From: Prolixibacteraceae bacterium | GTDB taxonomy: Bacteria; Bacteroidota; Bacteroidia; Bacteroidales; Prolixibacteraceae | Direction: 5' to 3' | Assembly (NCBI GenBank): GCA_023229575.1 | Contig: JALNYZ010000003.1 | Coordinates: forward strand, 186,001-250,000 | DNA length: 64,000 bases | Shown here: in pieces, positions 61,767 to 64,000 of the stretch | How positions within the stretch are numbered: position 1 is the first letter of the stretch | Layout of the letters: every line of letters begins with the position of its first letter | Notes under the pieces: generated by a model | Seen by the model: only the letters and a program-made list of their open reading frames with translations | Told to the model about the DNA's origin: nothing | Databases searched by the model: none | Translations under genes and position numbers: made by a program

Positions 61767-63059
61767 ATGAGAAAGCAAATACTGTTCTCGTTGATCGCCA
61801 TCCTCTTTCCGATGGCTTTGAGTGCCCAATATTCGGTTCAGGAAAAGAGTGGCAAGAAGCCCGACTGGACCATGAGCATGGAGAAAAATTTCATCGTTGG
61901 AATAGGTAACGGAACGGCCATTGAAGATGCCAAGGAGAATGCCATGGTGAATGTGAAGGCACAGATCACCACGGCTGTGGCAGATTTCATCTCCTCTACC
62001 TCTGTTTCCAAAACGACTGAGATTACTGCGGACAAACTGAATTCACTCTACCAGAGCTTTTCGAATGTCATTAGCACCCAATCAGGTAAACGCGACTACC
62101 TGCAAGGAGTATCGGCCTCCAACGTTGTGGCTTTTTACTGGGAACGATTGGTCGACAAGAGTACAAAAGCCCAGAAATACCAATATTTTGTGAAATACCC
62201 TTTCAGCCAGTTCGATCTGGATGATCTGGTTCAGGATTTCAGGATGAAAGACCAACAGTTGACAGATGAGATGAACAAAGTTCTGGTACTGCTCGATACC
62301 TACACCACCATCGAAGAGTTGATACAATGCCAGAACCAGCTCACCAAACTGGAACAGATCTTCATCGACGAACGCAAAAGCAAATGTCAGGTCGGCATCG
62401 AAAAATGCAAAGCATTGCTGGCTTCGACCTATCTGGCCGATGCAGGAAGCGAACTGGGGAAGGTAAGGTTTAGCCTGAAGATCGGAGACAAAATCGTCAG
62501 GTGCGCCAAGGTGCCGGTAATCAATTCCCAATGTGCCAAAATCGAAGACCGCCGTCTCGGAATTGATGTATGCGAAATTGCTTATCGGTTCGACGAATGC
62601 TACGATGAACCCGGAAACAATGTCAAGGTTACTTACTCAATTGGTAACAACAGGCCTGAAAAGATGTTCTTTTTTGACATTGCGGAGACCAAAGCCGAAC
62701 TGATGATCAGCGGAAATATTCGGATCCAGGGCGGCGATGTAGTTGGGGACAAAGTAACCAATGCTGTTATTGTTATCCCGATCAAATCGAAATTCGACAG
62801 TCCGTGCGCGGTAACCAGCCTTAAACTGGAGTGGAAAGAGGGAGGCATCATTCTCGACCTTCCTGTTACGGAGACCTTTAGCGGCAAAGGTCAGCACGAC
62901 CTGAGGGTAACGATTCCCAACGAGCTGCCAATTTCCAAAATTTCGAATGCGGCAAAACCTTTCAAACAACTCAATGGATCCATCCTCTATAATTCAGTTA
63001 AAACCGGCAAGAGCTCCGCTATCAGAATTTATCGGCTAGACTATACCACCGGGTGGTGA
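61767..63059 (+). CDS. Exported LPP20/FlgT-like protein
   Basis: 430 residues with a signal peptide (FSLIAILFPMALSAQ). It starts with KPDWTMSMEKNFIVGIGNGT, then AIEDAKENAMVNVKAQITTA, the classic LPP20/FlgT N-terminal motif (P-x-W ... G-x-G ... A-x3-A-x3-A). A helical middle (~165-235) has CQVGIEKCKALLAS; from ~240 on it is beta-rich, with two Ig-like stretches (EIAYRFDECYDEPGNNVKVT; VVGDKVTNAVIVIPI). It starts 9 bases after the previous gene. FlgT forms part of the Vibrio H-ring; a similar scaffold use here is inference. The reading frame ends at TGA directly before low-complexity DNA. Confidence 0.7.
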   Translation: MRKQILFSLIAILFPMALSAQYSVQEKSGKKPDWTMSMEKNFIVGIGNGTAIEDAKENAMVNVKAQITTAVADFISSTSVSKTTEITADKLNSLYQSFSNVISTQSGKRDYLQGVSASNVVAFYWERLVDKSTKAQKYQYFVKYPFSQFDLDDLVQDFRMKDQQLTDEMNKVLVLLDTYTTIEELIQCQNQLTKLEQIFIDERKSKCQVGIEKCKALLASTYLADAGSELGKVRFSLKIGDKIVRCAKVPVINSQCAKIEDRRLGIDVCEIAYRFDECYDEPGNNVKVTYSIGNNRPEKMFFFDIAETKAELMISGNIRIQGGDVVGDKVTNAVIVIPIKSKFDSPCAVTSLKLEWKEGGIILDLPVTETFSGKGQHDLRVTIPNELPISKISNAAKPFKQLNGSILYNSVKTGKSSAIRIYRLDYTTGW

Positions 63060-63309
63060 GGGCAGAGGGCATGGAGCATGGAGGACGGAAAGACGGAGGG
63101 ACGGAGAGACTGGGGGACTTGGAGACGGAGGGGAGAAGTGCTAGAGTCTAGCAGAACCACCCGGTCCCTGAGCTTGTCGAAGGGGAGAACGGTAATTGGA
63201 GAAAGGATAGGGGCAGCTGCCAACGGCTAACAGCCAATAGCTGAACTCAATATAACAGAATATTAACCGATGTATAAAAATGATTACAAACACTTTAAGC
63301 TTAAGAAAA
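63060..63309. other. Gene-free low-complexity gap with a REP-like repeat
   Basis: Begins with ~80 bases of purine-rich GGACGGAGA-type sequence. A small stem gctaga/tctagc is at 63140-63152. ccctgagcttgtcgaagggg at 63166-63185 is a copy of the widespread CCTGAGCTTGTCGAAGG repeat. Frames here encode repeat-derived peptides, not genes. No terminator is visible, so transcription may continue into the next gene. Confidence 0.6.
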
Positions 63310-63882
63310 ATGAAAACTAGAAGAATTTTTACAATGGTAATTGGAATCTCCTGCCTTGCGTTAATGGTAGGAATGTCCGGATGCAAATCCAAACAGGTTG
63401 TTCCCAAAGGTGAGGAGATCGTAGATCTTCCATGCAGCGGTCCCGAATTTTTTAGCAAAAAGGGGATAATCAGGGCCACAGCTTCGGGTGAAAGCCAGGA
63501 TCAGATGCTGGCCAAGAAAAAAGCCCAGGCCAACTCCAGGGAGCAGTTGGCTGCAACTTTGAATGTGACTATCAAGAGTGTAGTCGACAACTACTACAGT
63601 TCAAAAGCAATCGACAATGTTGAACAAGCCAAAACCCGTTTCGAAGGTTTGACCCGTCAGGTAGTAGACCAACAACTTTCCGGCGTTGCAACCATCTGCG
63701 AAAAATTGACAAAAACCAAGCAAAACACATTTAAATGCTACATCGCCCAGGAGTTGAACAGTGAAGAGATCCTGCAAAGTATCCAGAAAAGAATCTCCGG
63801 TGACGAGAAGTTGAGGCTCGATTTTGAATATGAAAAATTCAAAAATGAGTTCAACAAAGAGATGGACAAAGGCGCAAAATAA
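63310..63882 (+). CDS. LPP20-like lipoprotein
   Basis: About 190 residues from the ATG at 63310, which gives a proper signal peptide (FTMVIGISCLALMVGMSGC, lipobox Cys25); an earlier ATG at 63280 adds ten residues. The mature domain carries GIIRATASGESQDQMLAKKK, then AQANSREQLAATLNVTI (53-89), the LPP20 pattern, followed by FEGLTRQVVDQQLSGVATIC and a charged helical C-terminus. LPP20 proteins (for example FlgP of Vibrio and Campylobacter) are outer-membrane lipoproteins that can form rings. It is the last member of the cluster, separated from it by a 250-base repeat-bearing gap, and ends at a hairpin. Confidence 0.75.
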   Translation: MKTRRIFTMVIGISCLALMVGMSGCKSKQVVPKGEEIVDLPCSGPEFFSKKGIIRATASGESQDQMLAKKKAQANSREQLAATLNVTIKSVVDNYYSSKAIDNVEQAKTRFEGLTRQVVDQQLSGVATICEKLTKTKQNTFKCYIAQELNSEEILQSIQKRISGDEKLRLDFEYEKFKNEFNKEMDKGAK

Positions 63883-63918
63883 TTGTAATACGCTTTAATA
63901 TAGATTGTTGGTTTCTTT

Positions 63919-63953
63919 CCGACAGGCTGTTTCAAAGCGAGACAGCCTGTCGG
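63919..63953 (+). terminator. Terminator of the exported-protein cluster
   Basis: ccgacaggctgt (63919-63930) pairs perfectly with acagcctgtcgg (63942-63953) around an 11-base loop, followed by a T-rich stretch (CAGTTTATTTTATT). It lies 37 bases after the LPP20 stop. No further gene is seen to the window end. Confidence 0.75.
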
Positions 63954-64000
63954 GCAGTTTATTTTATTGGCAATTCATTTCGTTTTCAATCCTAAAAATC

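Noticed and set aside
63041..63479. Minus-strand frames with FDKLRDRVV- and RQAQGPG-like peptides
   Set aside because: These peptides are the translation of the CCTGAGCTTGTCGAAGG repeat and are not genes.
1..64000. tRNA, rRNA or riboswitch genes
   Set aside because: I read the gaps on both strands and found no cloverleaf-like or conserved riboswitch sequence; a covariance-model search would be needed to exclude small RNAs.

Overview
The window reads as chromosomal DNA of a Bacteroidota bacterium, most likely class Bacteroidia near the Marinilabiliales/Prolixibacteraceae (the order is inference). Seen: a SusC/SusD polysaccharide-utilisation locus, several TonB-dependent or beta-barrel outer-membrane proteins, GldH and PorW/SprE (gliding / type IX secretion accessory lipoproteins), the holB-ricT-gldH gene order, lipoproteins with Bacteroidota-style lipoboxes, and TAnnTTTG promoter -7 boxes upstream of several genes. 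No rRNA, tRNA, CRISPR array, insertion sequence or prophage was recognised.

Layout. 1-4425: two translationally coupled hybrid sensor kinases (the first cut by the window edge). 4587-5868: a DoxX remnant, a small tail-anchored protein and a lipoprotein. 5951-14624: TonB receptor, DUF4876 lipoprotein and DUF6850 barrel, then a promoter and an ABC ATPase / permease / DUF4857 trio. 14767-19709: a barrel protein, then a minus-strand histidine kinase / response regulator / ECF sigma factor / small His-Cys-rich membrane protein operon, divergent from a proline-rich exported protein. 20054-25290: CAP-domain protein, TIGR02757 protein, an AT-rich BsuBI/PstI-type restriction-modification pair, and a cysteine-synthase-family enzyme. 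25399-38072: a glycan locus (two GH144 enzymes, a double-LamG lipoprotein, SusD, SusC, and a divergent SusR-like regulator), probably for beta-1,2-glucan. 38155-46900: LysE exporter, collapsed SDR gene, aldehyde dehydrogenase, AsmA/DUF748-like protein, C45 hydrolase, dipeptide epimerase, DinD relic and a lipid kinase. 47157-57217: housekeeping genes pgk, holB, ricT, gldH, trmB, an alkyltransferase-like gene, mrp and porW/sprE. 57480-63882: a six-gene cluster of exported proteins of unknown function.

The best candidate for an undescribed system is this last cluster. It has an outer-membrane barrel followed by five exported proteins, four of which share a G-x-G-x(n)-A-x3-A signature of LPP20/FlgT/CsgG-like domains. 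I suggest an envelope ring or pore assembly, by analogy with FlgO/FlgP/FlgT, in a cell with no flagellar genes in view. The second candidate is the TonB / DUF4876 / DUF6850 / ABC / DUF4857 region.

A recurring theme is gene decay by large deletion. At least five remnants are present (DoxX, an FnIII tail, an SDR reduced to its two ends, DinD, and a membrane-protein C-terminus). Intergenic spaces hold long imperfect palindromes and short REP-like repeats rather than genes.
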